From: Lachnospiraceae bacterium
Lineage (GTDB): Bacteria > Bacillota > Clostridia > Lachnospirales > Lachnospiraceae
Assembly: GCA_024693225.1 (NCBI GenBank)
Contig: JAILLI010000123.1
Location: forward strand, 1 to 40,027
Reading direction: 5' to 3'
Length of the DNA stretch: 40,027 bases
Part shown: positions 17,732 through 24,932 of the stretch, piece after piece
Position numbering within the stretch: the stretch's first letter is position 1
Layout of the letters: the number at the start of each line of letters is the position of its first letter
The notes under the pieces: generated by a model
Told to the model about the DNA's origin: nothing
Seen by the model: the letters and a program-made list of their open reading frames with translations, nothing else
Databases searched by the model: none
Program-made: the position numbers and the translations under genes

Positions 17732-19714
17732 TTAAGAAATGGACTGCAGATGCTTTTTCAGTTCTATCATCTTGTCACGAAGCTGTGCCGCGCTTTCAAA
17801 ATCAAGATCCGTCGCAGCCCGTCTCATCCGCTTTTCAACATCGGCTATAAGCTTCTTAAGCTCTGCCTCATCCATTGATTCCGGATCCTTGGCAAAGCCC
17901 TTTTCTTCCTTTGCGACCTCTTTATGTATGCTTATCAGATCCCTGACCGCCTTACGTATGGTCTCGGGCTTTATGTTATTTGCCCTGTTGTATTCTTCCT
18001 GTATCTTACGTCTTCTTTCGGTCTCCTCTATGGCACTCTTCATGGAGTCCGTCATCGTATCCGCATACATGATGATCCGGCCGTCACTGTTCCTGGCGGC
18101 TCTTCCTATCGTCTGTATCAGCGATGTCTTTGACCGAAGAAAGCCTTCCTTGTCCGCATCGAGTATGGCAACAAGCCCGATCTCCGGAATGTCAAGTCCT
18201 TCCCTGAGCAGATTGATGCCCACCAGGACATCGAAGATGTCAAGGCGCATATCCCTGATTATTTTGGCTCTCTCAAAGGTATCGATATCGGAATGAAGAT
18301 ATCTGACCTTTATCCCGACCTCCTTCATATAGGAAGTCAGATCCTCGGCCATCTTTTTGGTGAGGGTCGTGACCAGTACCTTATTGCCGGCTTTGGTCTC
18401 TTTTCGTATCTCGCCTATAAGGTCATCTATCTGGCCTTTGGTCGGCTTTACCGTAACAGACGGATCCAGAAGGCCCGTGGGACGTATTATCTGCTGGGTC
18501 CGCAGGAGCTCATGGTCCTCCTCGTAAGGGCCCGGCGTTGCGGACACGAACATCATCTGGTCTATTTTACCTTCAAACTCCGTAAAGTTCAAGGGACGGT
18601 TGTCCTTGGCGGACGGTAGGCGGAAGCCGTAATCCACGAGGGATCTCTTCCTGGCCTGGTCCCCGTTGTACATGGCCCCGAGCTGGGGTATGGTCATATG
18701 GGACTCATCGATTATTATCAGGTAATCATCCGGGAAATAGTCCATGAGGGTATAGGGCGGATCCCCGGGCTTTCCCCCGGTAAGGTGCCTTGAATAGTTC
18801 TCTATCCCGGAGCAGAAGCCGGTCTCGAGCAGCATCTCCAGGTCGAACCTGGTCCTCTCATTTATCCTCTGAGCCTCGATCAGCTTGTCTTCGCTCTTGA
18901 AGAACCTTACCTGTTCGGCCAGCTCCTCTTCTATGGTCGAGACCGCTTTTACCAGTTTGTCCCTGGGGATGACATAGTGTGAAGCCGGGAAAACGGCAAA
19001 ATGCGTAAGCTGGGCCCTGGCTTTTCCCGTAAGGGGATCGAACTCCGTTATCCTGTCGATCTCATCACCGAAGAACTCTACCCTTACCGCAACTTCACTC
19101 TCCCAAGCCGGGAATATCTCCACGACATCTCCTGCCACCCTGAAGCGTCCCCTTGTAAAATCGATCTGGTTGCGCTCATAACTTATATCGATAAGTTCGC
19201 GGACCACCTCGTCACGGTCCTTCTGCTGGCCGGGCCGAAGAGACACGATCATGTTCTGGTAGTCATCGGGCGAACCTATGCCGTATATGCAGGATACCGA
19301 TGCGACGACTATGACATCCCTTCTTTCCGAAAGGGAAGTTGTAGCGGACAGGCGGAGCTTGTCGATCTCATCATTGATCGACGAATCCTTCTCTATGTAG
19401 GTATCGGATGATGGTATGTAAGCCTCCGGCTGGTAATAATCATAGTAGGATACAAAGTACTCGACGGCGTTCTCGGGAAAGAATTCCTTAAACTCACTGT
19501 AGAGCTGTCCGGCCAGGGTCTTGTTATGAGATATGACCAGGGTCGGCTTGTTAAGGGCGGCTATGACATTGGCCATGGTGAAGGTCTTGCCGGACCCCGT
19601 AACCCCCAGCAAAGTCTCAAACTGGTTGCCCGCTTTGAAACCATCGACAAGTTCCTTTATGGCCTGAGGCTGGTCGCCTGTCGGCTTATAATCCGAATGT
19701 AATCTGAACTCCAT
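17732..19714 (-). CDS. uvrB: Excinuclease ABC subunit B
   Basis: DNA-damage verification helicase of nucleotide excision repair, 660 residues. Walker [10 protein letters not shown] at 37-45, the beta-hairpin region [20 protein letters not shown] near 91-110, helicase motif with [15 protein letters not shown]-like sequence near 335-345, motifs [13 protein letters not shown] and QTIGRAARN, and the C-terminal UVR motif [18 protein letters not shown] for UvrC contact. ATG at 19714. It is preceded by a promoter with a SOS box, consistent with the SOS control of uvrB in Bacillus subtilis, and is the first gene of a long operon. The gene itself looks ordinary; its downstream neighbours are the surprise. 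Confidence 0.98.
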   Translation of the reverse strand: MEFRLHSDYKPTGDQPQAIKELVDGFKAGNQFETLLGVTGSGKTFTMANVIAALNKPTLVISHNKTLAGQLYSEFKEFFPENAVEYFVSYYDYYQPEAYIPSSDTYIEKDSSINDEIDKLRLSATTSLSERRDVIVVASVSCIYGIGSPDDYQNMIVSLRPGQQKDRDEVVRELIDISYERNQIDFTRGRFRVAGDVVEIFPAWESEVAVRVEFFGDEIDRITEFDPLTGKARAQLTHFAVFPASHYVIPRDKLVKAVSTIEEELAEQVRFFKSEDKLIEAQRINERTRFDLEMLLETGFCSGIENYSRHLTGGKPGDPPYTLMDYFPDDYLIIIDESHMTIPQLGAMYNGDQARKRSLVDYGFRLPSAKDNRPLNFTEFEGKIDQMMFVSATPGPYEEDHELLRTQQIIRPTGLLDPSVTVKPTKGQIDDLIGEIRKETKAGNKVLVTTLTKKMAEDLTSYMKEVGIKVRYLHSDIDTFERAKIIRDMRLDIFDVLVGINLLREGLDIPEIGLVAILDADKEGFLRSKTSLIQTIGRAARNSDGRIIMYADTMTDSMKSAIEETERRRKIQEEYNRANNIKPETIRKAVRDLISIHKEVAKEEKGFAKDPESMDEAELKKLIADVEKRMRRAATDLDFESAAQLRDKMIELKKHLQSIS

Positions 19715-19763
19715 ATATGCAAAGACTCCCTGAAAGCTGCATTAAAAAATGGCATACCATGAC

Positions 19764-19792
19764 AGTATACCATTTGTAAGATCTCTTGTCTA
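19764..19792 (-). promoter_or_regulatory. Sigma-A promoter of uvrB
   Basis: Minus-strand TAGACA (19792-19787) and TATACT (19769-19764) with a 17-base spacer, close to consensus. Start of transcription would be near 19757, giving a leader of about 43 bases. The SOS box lies 8 bases upstream of the -35. Confidence 0.75.
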
Positions 19793-19800
19793 TAAAAACA

Positions 19801-19814
19801 AGAACATCTGTTCG
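19801..19814 (-). promoter_or_regulatory. SOS (LexA/DinR) operator upstream of uvrB
   Basis: The minus strand reads CGAACAGATGTTCT. The core GAAC-N4-GTTC is a perfect palindrome and matches the Gram-positive SOS box CGAACRNRYGTTYC at 13 of 14 positions. It lies 8 bases upstream of the uvrB -35 element, a possible position for repression. lexA is not in the window. Confidence 0.8.
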
Positions 19815-19840
19815 TATGCTTCCGGAGATCCCGCCTGATC

Positions 19841-20113
19841 CTAATTTACCGTGACAGACCACATCTGCCCCATGTTCTTAAAGCCTCCGTCAGGAAGACA
19901 TCCCTTGCATGTCTGGGCTCCGGAGCAGGTACCGGAACAGGAGGAGCAGTTACCGCATCCCCTGTCCCCGAAAGTCTCCTTCTTTATCAGTCCCATATTC
20001 TCCAGATACTCTATCTGCCTTTTCACATCATCAAGATCCGTATCAAGTTCTGCAGCCAGGATCTCAAGGGTCCTTGCGTGTCCGTCCTTTAAGAGTTCCA
20101 GCAGTTTTTCCAT
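19841..20113 (-). CDS. feoC: FeoC-like iron-sulfur transcriptional/accessory protein
   Basis: Small protein of 90 residues at the end of the feo operon. The N-terminal half is a winged helix (LELLKDGHARTLEILAAELDTDLDDVKRQIEYLENMGLI), followed by a cysteine-rich loop with six Cys in RGCGNCSSCSGTCSGAQTC plus KGC, and a short C-terminal strand. Enterobacterial FeoC has this winged-helix plus Cys-loop form with four Cys and may bind an Fe-S cluster or protect FeoB from proteolysis; the extra cysteines here are typical of Clostridial versions. ATG at 20113 with AAGGAGATC site. It lies 81 bases after feoB, with a hairpin in the gap, so it may be expressed at a different level. Confidence 0.85.
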   Translation of the reverse strand: MEKLLELLKDGHARTLEILAAELDTDLDDVKRQIEYLENMGLIKKETFGDRGCGNCSSCSGTCSGAQTCKGCLPDGGFKNMGQMWSVTVN

Positions 20114-20165
20114 ATGATCTCCTTCTGTATCAAAGCCCGCCCATGCGGAAACATACCTCCGTAGG

Positions 20166-20187
20166 GACCGGTGCTTCGTGTCCGGTC
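20166..20187 (-). other. Intercistronic hairpin between feoB and feoC
   Basis: GACCGG (20166-20171) and CCGGTC (20182-20187) form a 6-base GC-rich stem around a 10-base loop just after the feoB stop. No T-tract follows on either strand, so it is more likely an mRNA-stability or processing element than a terminator. Confidence 0.4.
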
Positions 20188-20194
20188 AAACGGT

Positions 20195-22207
20195 TTACCA
20201 TATGAGCAGTCCTACATGGTAGGCGATGAAGGCAAGTATCAGGGATACTGCCGTATAGTAGAGGACTATCCTGGCCGTCCATTTGGCAGAATGTGTTTCC
20301 TGGTATGTTGCGGCAAGTGCTACCACACAGGGCATGTTAAAGGTCATGGCAAATATGAAGGCCAGAGCCTCGGGCTTTGTCACATTTGCCAGCATCATCT
20401 CATTGAAATTGGCTGCAACAGCCGCTCCGTTCATGGATTCGGTAAAGGCTGCCCCAAATGACCCTCCGCTGTAGAGGGCGCTGATGACTCCTATGGCCCC
20501 TTCCTTTCCTACCGCGGATGCCACATATGACAGGAAGAGCTGCCAGGGCATACCGAAGAATCTGGTCACGGGATCTATTACAAGACCTATGTTATATAAG
20601 ATGCCGCCGCTTCCCGAAGGAGAGTAAGAAAGAAGCCAGAACACGCCGCATACGAGCAGGATGACCTTGGTCACTCTTACGAAGGTTTCCTTGGTCCTTC
20701 CGAACACATATCCAAAAAGTGCTCCCCACTTGGGCTTATGATAGGGCGGCAGCTCCATTATCATCCCGTAACGGTCCTCGACCTTTACAAGGCTTCGGCC
20801 GAATACCTTTGCCGTTATCCACATATGTACGAGCATTGTAAAGAGGATCGCCACTATGACACCTACTGCGCCGGGCCCGAAGAATATGGATGCCAGCATG
20901 GGGATCGTAGCCCAGGCCGCACCGCAGGGAACTGCCCAGGCAAGTGCTATGGTCAGGACCTTCTGTCCCCAGTTGTCTATGACCCTGGCTCCGGCAGCGC
21001 CTCCCATGGTACATCCGAAGCTTACAAGGAAGGGCATGACCGACTTGCCCTGAAGGCCCAGCTTTCCCATGGTGTTGTCGAACACATAGGATATACGCGC
21101 CATCACTCCGGCTTCTTCAAGGAGTCCGAACACTAAAGTAACGCCGAACACAAATCCCAGCATCTTGAAGATATATGAAAAAGATTGTATGATCACATCT
21201 CCTACCACAAGGACAATGAACTCGGGACAGCCTATGGACGCCAGCCCCCTCATGACCGGCTCCTTTATGGCAAGGACAGCGCTGCCCACTCCCATAAGGG
21301 GCAGGGCAGGGATGAAGGATGCTATAAGTCCCAGCAGCACGGTCAGGATAACGGCGGCCTTGCCCCAGGTCTTACTTGTATATATCCTGTCAAGCCTGCT
21401 CAGGGTTACTTTCTTTTCGGAAGTGGCGAAGGCTTTATCAAGCACATCATCGATCCAGGCAAACTTGCACCCGCCTGTTGCGACCGCTCCTTTGGCATCC
21501 TTCCTTATCTCTTCTATCCGGGCGTATGTTGCGGCATCTACTGCCCCTTTTAGCTTTGCCATTACCACCCTGTCATCTTCGATGATCTTTACGGCTATCC
21601 ACATGGGAGAATATCCGGGTATGGCGTTTTCCGGTATCAGATTGCATATCTCCTCATAGCCTTTTATGGTCTCATAGTGTTTCTCAAGATCGCCCAGCTT
21701 AAGTCTGGTCCTGTCATTTACGGCCCGTCCCAGTGCTTCATAAAAAGCCTCATAAGCCCCCTTGTCGGTTGCGGAGAAAGGAATGACGGGGATCCCGAGC
21801 CTGGCTTCTATGGCCTTTGCATCTATGGTCTTGCCCTGTTCCTTTGCAACGTCCGACATGTTGAGGAGCAGAAAACAGGGAACATCTATCCCCGCATAGT
21901 CTGCGAGCATAAAGAGACTTCTCTGCAGTTGCGAGCTGTCCGCTAAGATACACACCACATCCGCATTCCCCGACGCAATGTAATCCCTTGTGATGACCTC
22001 TTCGTCCGAATTGGCCGAAAGACTGTATGACCCCGGAAGATCCGCCACCTTATAATCGGTTCCCTTATAAGAAAAGGATCCCTCCTTCTTCTCGACGGTC
22101 TTGCCGGGCCAGTTGCCCACATGCTGACGCAAGCCCGTCAGCGCGTTGAAAAGAGTCGATTTGCCTGAATTGGGCTGGCCCAAAAGGGCTATTGTAGCAC
22201 TGCTCAC
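20195..22207 (-). CDS. feoB: Ferrous iron transporter FeoB
   Basis: Polytopic GTP-driven Fe(II) permease, 670 residues. The N-terminal G domain has G1 GQPNSGKST at 10-18, G3 VADLPGSYSL and the FeoB-type G4 NMSD. Two gate regions and about eight membrane helices fill residues about 270-670, including the SFGCTMGGAAGARVIDNWGQ gate and the later GSFGAAFTESMNG region. The long reading to 22240 overlaps feoA by 37 bases; GTG at 22207 overlaps the feoA stop by four bases (GTGA) and has a very good GGGAGGT site (22214-22220) six bases away, so it is preferred. It acts with FeoA and FeoC in the membrane to import iron under low oxygen. Confidence 0.97.
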   Translation of the reverse strand: MSSATIALLGQPNSGKSTLFNALTGLRQHVGNWPGKTVEKKEGSFSYKGTDYKVADLPGSYSLSANSDEEVITRDYIASGNADVVCILADSSQLQRSLFMLADYAGIDVPCFLLLNMSDVAKEQGKTIDAKAIEARLGIPVIPFSATDKGAYEAFYEALGRAVNDRTRLKLGDLEKHYETIKGYEEICNLIPENAIPGYSPMWIAVKIIEDDRVVMAKLKGAVDAATYARIEEIRKDAKGAVATGGCKFAWIDDVLDKAFATSEKKVTLSRLDRIYTSKTWGKAAVILTVLLGLIASFIPALPLMGVGSAVLAIKEPVMRGLASIGCPEFIVLVVGDVIIQSFSYIFKMLGFVFGVTLVFGLLEEAGVMARISYVFDNTMGKLGLQGKSVMPFLVSFGCTMGGAAGARVIDNWGQKVLTIALAWAVPCGAAWATIPMLASIFFGPGAVGVIVAILFTMLVHMWITAKVFGRSLVKVEDRYGMIMELPPYHKPKWGALFGYVFGRTKETFVRVTKVILLVCGVFWLLSYSPSGSGGILYNIGLVIDPVTRFFGMPWQLFLSYVASAVGKEGAIGVISALYSGGSFGAAFTESMNGAAVAANFNEMMLANVTKPEALAFIFAMTFNMPCVVALAATYQETHSAKWTARIVLYYTAVSLILAFIAYHVGLLIW

Positions 22208-22434
22208 GCCGATACCTCCCTTACTTTGATCCCTCTGCATTCATTCCTGTTAAGCGCTATCATCGTATCCCTTGAATATACCAGCACGGGTCTGTTCCCG
22301 TCATTTTTGATGACGCTCACCCGGCACCCGGGTGTAAGACCGATGGAGGTGATCCTGCTTATAAAGCGCTGATCACCTTCAAGTGATGTGATGACACACA
22401 CGGCATTGACCGGTAACTCAGATAATTCTTTCAT
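22204..22434 (-). CDS. feoA: FeoA, SH3-like accessory protein of ferrous iron transport
   Basis: Protein of 76 residues with the FeoA/DtxR-SH3 fold, as seen in FISRITSIGLTPGCRVSVIK and PVLVYSRDTMIALNRNECRGI. It is cytoplasmic and helps FeoB. ATG at 22434 with a strong GGAGGATGCA site and an 11-base gap after the Cys-rich/HMA gene. The C-terminus IKVREVSA ends within the feoB start region, giving coupled translation. Confidence 0.93.
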   Translation of the reverse strand: MKELSELPVNAVCVITSLEGDQRFISRITSIGLTPGCRVSVIKNDGNRPVLVYSRDTMIALNRNECRGIKVREVSA

Positions 22435-22445
22435 TGCATCCTCCT

Positions 22446-22832
22446 CTATTCTCTTTTTAATGAAAGCAGGGTATAGCCTGCCGATCCCGTTATATCTGCA
22501 AGGTCCCTCTCCTTCTCCTCATGCTTGGAAAGAAGCCTGACCTCTTTTTTGCTTACATCGGCACTCGCCCATCTCCCCTCTGTCCGGTTAAAGGCATTCT
22601 CGATCCTCCGGGCACAGTTTGAGCAGTGCATGCCGTCTACCGACAGAAGGTATCTGTATGGATAGTGGTCTTTGTCCCTGTCCGGAACCCTTACCTTTTT
22701 TTCAGCCGGATCCTTTGTCCCGCAGCATGCAGATCCGTACCTGATCCTTTTGACCGTTCCGTATACCGCCAGTGCTACTATCACCAGAAGTACCGCGATG
22801 ACCCCCATATTCTGAATGTTCACATCCATCAT
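22446..22832 (-). CDS. Small membrane protein: FeoB-associated Cys-type anchor fused to an HMA metal-binding domain
   Basis: Protein of 128 residues, first gene of the feo operon. It has one transmembrane helix near 9-25 (MGVIAVLLVIVALAVYGTV), a short basic stretch, a CCG motif in YGSACCGTK as in small FeoB-associated Cys-rich membrane proteins, and then a compact domain starting at YLLSVDGMHCSNCARRIENA (about 61-80). The GMHCSNC motif is the metal site of heavy-metal-associated (HMA) domains of copper chaperones and P-type ATPases, and the remaining part fits the beta-alpha-beta-beta-alpha-beta fold. Two ATGs at 22832/22829 share an AGAAAGG site that is very close. The partner metal (Fe, Cu or other) is unknown. 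The fold assignment is clear; the role in iron uptake is inferred from position. Confidence 0.78.
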   Translation of the reverse strand: MMDVNIQNMGVIAVLLVIVALAVYGTVKRIRYGSACCGTKDPAEKKVRVPDRDKDHYPYRYLLSVDGMHCSNCARRIENAFNRTEGRWASADVSKKEVRLLSKHEEKERDLADITGSAGYTLLSLKRE

Positions 22833-22905
22833 CCTTTCTGTTTTGCATCAGCTCCCCGGCAAAAGGCATGGCCGGAGGCGGCGCTGCGCCTCATAATATG
22901 TTAGT

Positions 22906-22919
22906 GTTAGCTAATTATA
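22906..22919 (-). promoter_or_regulatory. Second feo promoter region: TATAAT overlapped by a TTAGCTAA operator
   Basis: Minus-strand TATAAT (22919-22914) is overlapped by TTAGCTAA (22914-22907), an 8-base perfect palindrome inside TTAGCTAAC. A matching -35 is weak. Transcription from here would give a leader of about 75 bases. The same GTTAGC half-site occurs at the stronger upstream promoter, suggesting one regulator on both. Confidence 0.5.
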
Positions 22920-22960
22920 TGGTAAAAACGTCTTTTATCATTTCCTGTCATGACGGGCCC

Positions 22961-22992
22961 TGACGGTCGTCAAAGACTGCCGGTCGTCCGGC
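22961..22992 (-). other. Hairpins in the feo leader
   Basis: TGACGGTCGTCA (22961-22972) folds with 5-base arms, and GCCGG-TCGT-CCGGC (22979-22992) forms a tight 5-base stem with a 4-base loop. Both lie in the leader transcribed from the upstream feo promoter. No known riboswitch class is recognised and no T-tract follows. Confidence 0.35.
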
Positions 22993-23003
22993 CCTTGCCG
23001 TGC

Positions 23004-23019
23004 GTTAGCTATCGCTAAC
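23004..23019 (-). promoter_or_regulatory. Iron-regulator-type operator of the feo operon
   Basis: GTTAGCTATCGCTAAC has perfect 6-base arms GTTAGC/GCTAAC around four bases, further flanked by TG.../...CA symmetry. It lies just after the -10 element of the feo promoter, over the probable start of transcription, where a repressor would block initiation. The TTAGC/GCTAA half-sites resemble DtxR/IdeR-family boxes (TTAGGTTAGSCTAACCTAA), but the match is partial. The regulator gene is not in the window. Confidence 0.6.
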
Positions 23020-23028
23020 ACACATATA

Positions 23029-23056
23029 AATATACCACCTTTTATCCTCCTGTCAA
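23029..23056 (-). promoter_or_regulatory. Main sigma-A promoter of the feo operon
   Basis: Minus-strand TTGACA (23056-23051), a perfect -35, is followed after 16 bases by TATATT (23034-23029). The -35 begins a few bases after the T-tract of the paaK terminator. The leader to the first feo gene is about 190 bases long. Confidence 0.75.
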
Positions 23057-23059
23057 GAG

Positions 23060-23088
23060 AAAAACCGCAGGGACTTCAGTCCCCGCGG
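23060..23088 (-). terminator. Intrinsic terminator of the iorA-iorB-paaK operon
   Basis: Minus-strand stem CCGCGGGGACT (23088-23078) pairs with AGTCCCTGCGG (23075-23065), with one wobble, a two-base loop, and five T (23064-23060). The paaK stop codon TGA (23078-23076) lies in the top of this stem, so the terminator is partly coding sequence. Confidence 0.85.
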
Positions 23089-24317
23089 TGGTCGAACACG
23101 CGTCTTGTCTTCTTCTCGGATCTGGGAAGAGTGTTGATGGAAACGATCGTTACCTTTGGTGTGACATTCAGCCTGGACTTGAAGAGTCTCTTGATCTCTT
23201 CCGCGGTAGCGGTAAAATCAACCCTGCCTTCGGCCTCTGCGGTCACCATGATGATGTCCCTGTTCCTGGTCTCGTCATGGGCTATATCTATCTTGTATTC
23301 GCTTGATACACCGTCGACAAGGCCCAGGATCTCCTCGACCTGGCTGGGGAACATATTGACCCCGTGTACCTTGAACATATCGTCGCTTCTACCCGTAATG
23401 GTCGCCAGCCTGGGATAGTGCCTGCCGCAGCTGCACTCTCCGGGGATTATACGGGACAGATCGTGGGTCCTGAATCTTATGAGGGGGGCACCCTCTTTTA
23501 CAAGGGTCGTGATGACTATCTCTCCCTCTTCTCCGTCGGGCAGGACCTGACCCGTGACAGGGTCTATTATCTCGATATAGAGATAATCATCAAAGATATG
23601 CATACCTGTCTGATCGGGGCAGTTGATACCTATGCCGGGTCCGTAGATCTCGGTCAGGCCGTATATATCATAAAGCTCTATTCCCAGCTCCCTTGCTATA
23701 TACTTCCTCTTGGCATCACTCCACCGTTCGGAACCTATGACTCCCTTCTTCAGTTTGATCTTATCCTTAAGACCTCTCTTGTTGATCTCCTCCGCAAGAA
23801 GAAGTGCATACGAGGAGGTGGCGCAGATCACGGTAGATCCCAGGTCCATCATCATCTGAAGCTGTTTCTCCGTATTACCGGGTCCCATGGGGATAGCCAT
23901 GGCCCCAAGCTTCTCGCAGCCGGCCTGGAAGCCTATGCCTGCAGTCCACAGGCCGTACCCCGGTGTTATCTGTATCCTGTCCCTGTTTGTTATGCCTGCG
24001 ATCTCATAGCATCTGGCAAACATGGTCGCCCAGTCATCCACATCCTTTGCGGTATAGGGTATTATAACGGGCATGCCGGTCGTTCCCGAAGACGAGTGGA
24101 TACGGACCACTTCCTCATCAGGCACAGCCTGGATGCCCAGGGGATATGCGTTCCTAAGGTCCGCCTTATCCGTAAAAGGTATGGCGAGGAAATCCTCCGG
24201 GGATGACACACCGGTAATACCCGCCTTCTCATAAACTTTACTGTAATAGTTTTTGCTCTTAAGGATTCGTTTTACCTGCCTGTCGACAAGCTCAAGCTGT
24301 TCTTTACTGATCTTCAT
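23076..24317 (-). CDS. paaK: Phenylacetate-CoA ligase family protein
   Basis: AMP-forming arylacetate-CoA ligase, 413 residues, in the normal size range of PaaK (about 430). The phosphate loop is SSSGTTGMPVIIPY at 75-88, with YGLTEIYGPGIG near 229-240, the YIEIIDPVTGQVLPDGEEGE block and the C-terminal TITGRSDDMFKVHGVNMFPS motif near 325-344. It interconverts an aryl acid, ATP and CoA with aryl-CoA, AMP and PPi. Directly after iorAB it probably acts on phenylacetate or indoleacetate. ATG 24317 is preferred over GTG 24323 because a GAGGTG site is 5 bases away. The stop codon lies in the terminator stem. The direction in vivo (activation of arylacetate or release from aryl-CoA) is not shown by sequence. 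Confidence 0.93.
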   Translation of the reverse strand: MKISKEQLELVDRQVKRILKSKNYYSKVYEKAGITGVSSPEDFLAIPFTDKADLRNAYPLGIQAVPDEEVVRIHSSSGTTGMPVIIPYTAKDVDDWATMFARCYEIAGITNRDRIQITPGYGLWTAGIGFQAGCEKLGAMAIPMGPGNTEKQLQMMMDLGSTVICATSSYALLLAEEINKRGLKDKIKLKKGVIGSERWSDAKRKYIARELGIELYDIYGLTEIYGPGIGINCPDQTGMHIFDDYLYIEIIDPVTGQVLPDGEEGEIVITTLVKEGAPLIRFRTHDLSRIIPGECSCGRHYPRLATITGRSDDMFKVHGVNMFPSQVEEILGLVDGVSSEYKIDIAHDETRNRDIIMVTAEAEGRVDFTATAEEIKRLFKSRLNVTPKVTIVSINTLPRSEKKTRRVFDHRGD

Positions 24318-24341
24318 GTTCACACCTCACATAGTTTTTTG

Positions 24342-24932
24342 TCAGATCCCGGACCCTTGTCCTATTTCATACCCTTTTTCAAATGCTTTTATATTGGCCT
24401 CAACGTAAGCCTTCGGAACTCTTTCCTTTATGGTTTTTGTCATCTCATCCTTCGGTATCCCGAGCCTTCCGCTTCCCGCTCCAATGCCCAGCATTATGAT
24501 GTTAAAGAATTTTGACGAACCGAAAGGCGCGCAGACCATGTCCGGGTCCACAAATATACAGGGGCACTTGCTGTCCATATAAGCAGTCATCCGGCTGCCG
24601 TCATATACCGTACCGTTGCCTGCCGTAACGGGTCTTACCGGCCGCGTACTGACTATGGCCGCCCCGTCCTTTCGCAGGTATTTCAGGTTCCTGACCGCTT
24701 CTGCAGGCTCAAAGGCAAGGAGAAGATCGGCGCTGCCGTGAGGTATGAGAGGAGAGCTTTTCCGGTCTCCTATCCGCACATGACTTGTCACGCTGCCTCC
24801 CCGCTGGGCCATACCTATGGTCTCTGCCGAATGTACGGCCTCGCCGTATGCCAGGGCGGCTGCGGCTATGATCTTTGATGCCAGGACAGTCCCCTGTCCG
24901 CCTACACCGCATATCAGTATATCCTTATTCAT
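24342..24932 (-). CDS. iorB: Indolepyruvate:ferredoxin oxidoreductase, beta subunit
   Basis: Gamma-domain subunit of a two-subunit 2-oxoacid:ferredoxin oxidoreductase, 196 residues. The N-terminus DILICGVGGQGTVLASKIIA and ETIGMAQRGGSVTSHVRIG are the family signature. It pairs with IorA to oxidise arylpyruvates to arylacetyl-CoA with reduction of ferredoxin. The ATG at 24932 overlaps the iorA stop by 8 bases. The gene is followed after 24 bases by paaK, so all three form one operon. Confidence 0.94.
   Translation of the reverse strand: MNKDILICGVGGQGTVLASKIIAAAALAYGEAVHSAETIGMAQRGGSVTSHVRIGDRKSSPLIPHGSADLLLAFEPAEAVRNLKYLRKDGAAIVSTRPVRPVTAGNGTVYDGSRMTAYMDSKCPCIFVDPDMVCAPFGSSKFFNIIMLGIGAGSGRLGIPKDEMTKTIKERVPKAYVEANIKAFEKGYEIGQGSGI

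Noticed and set aside
22208-22240. Longer start for FeoB
   Set aside because: It would overlap feoA by 37 bases; GTG 22207 has a near-ideal ribosome site and the usual four-base overlap.
22833-23075. Riboswitch in the feo leader
   Set aside because: The stems are short and match no class known to me; only hairpins and operators can be supported.
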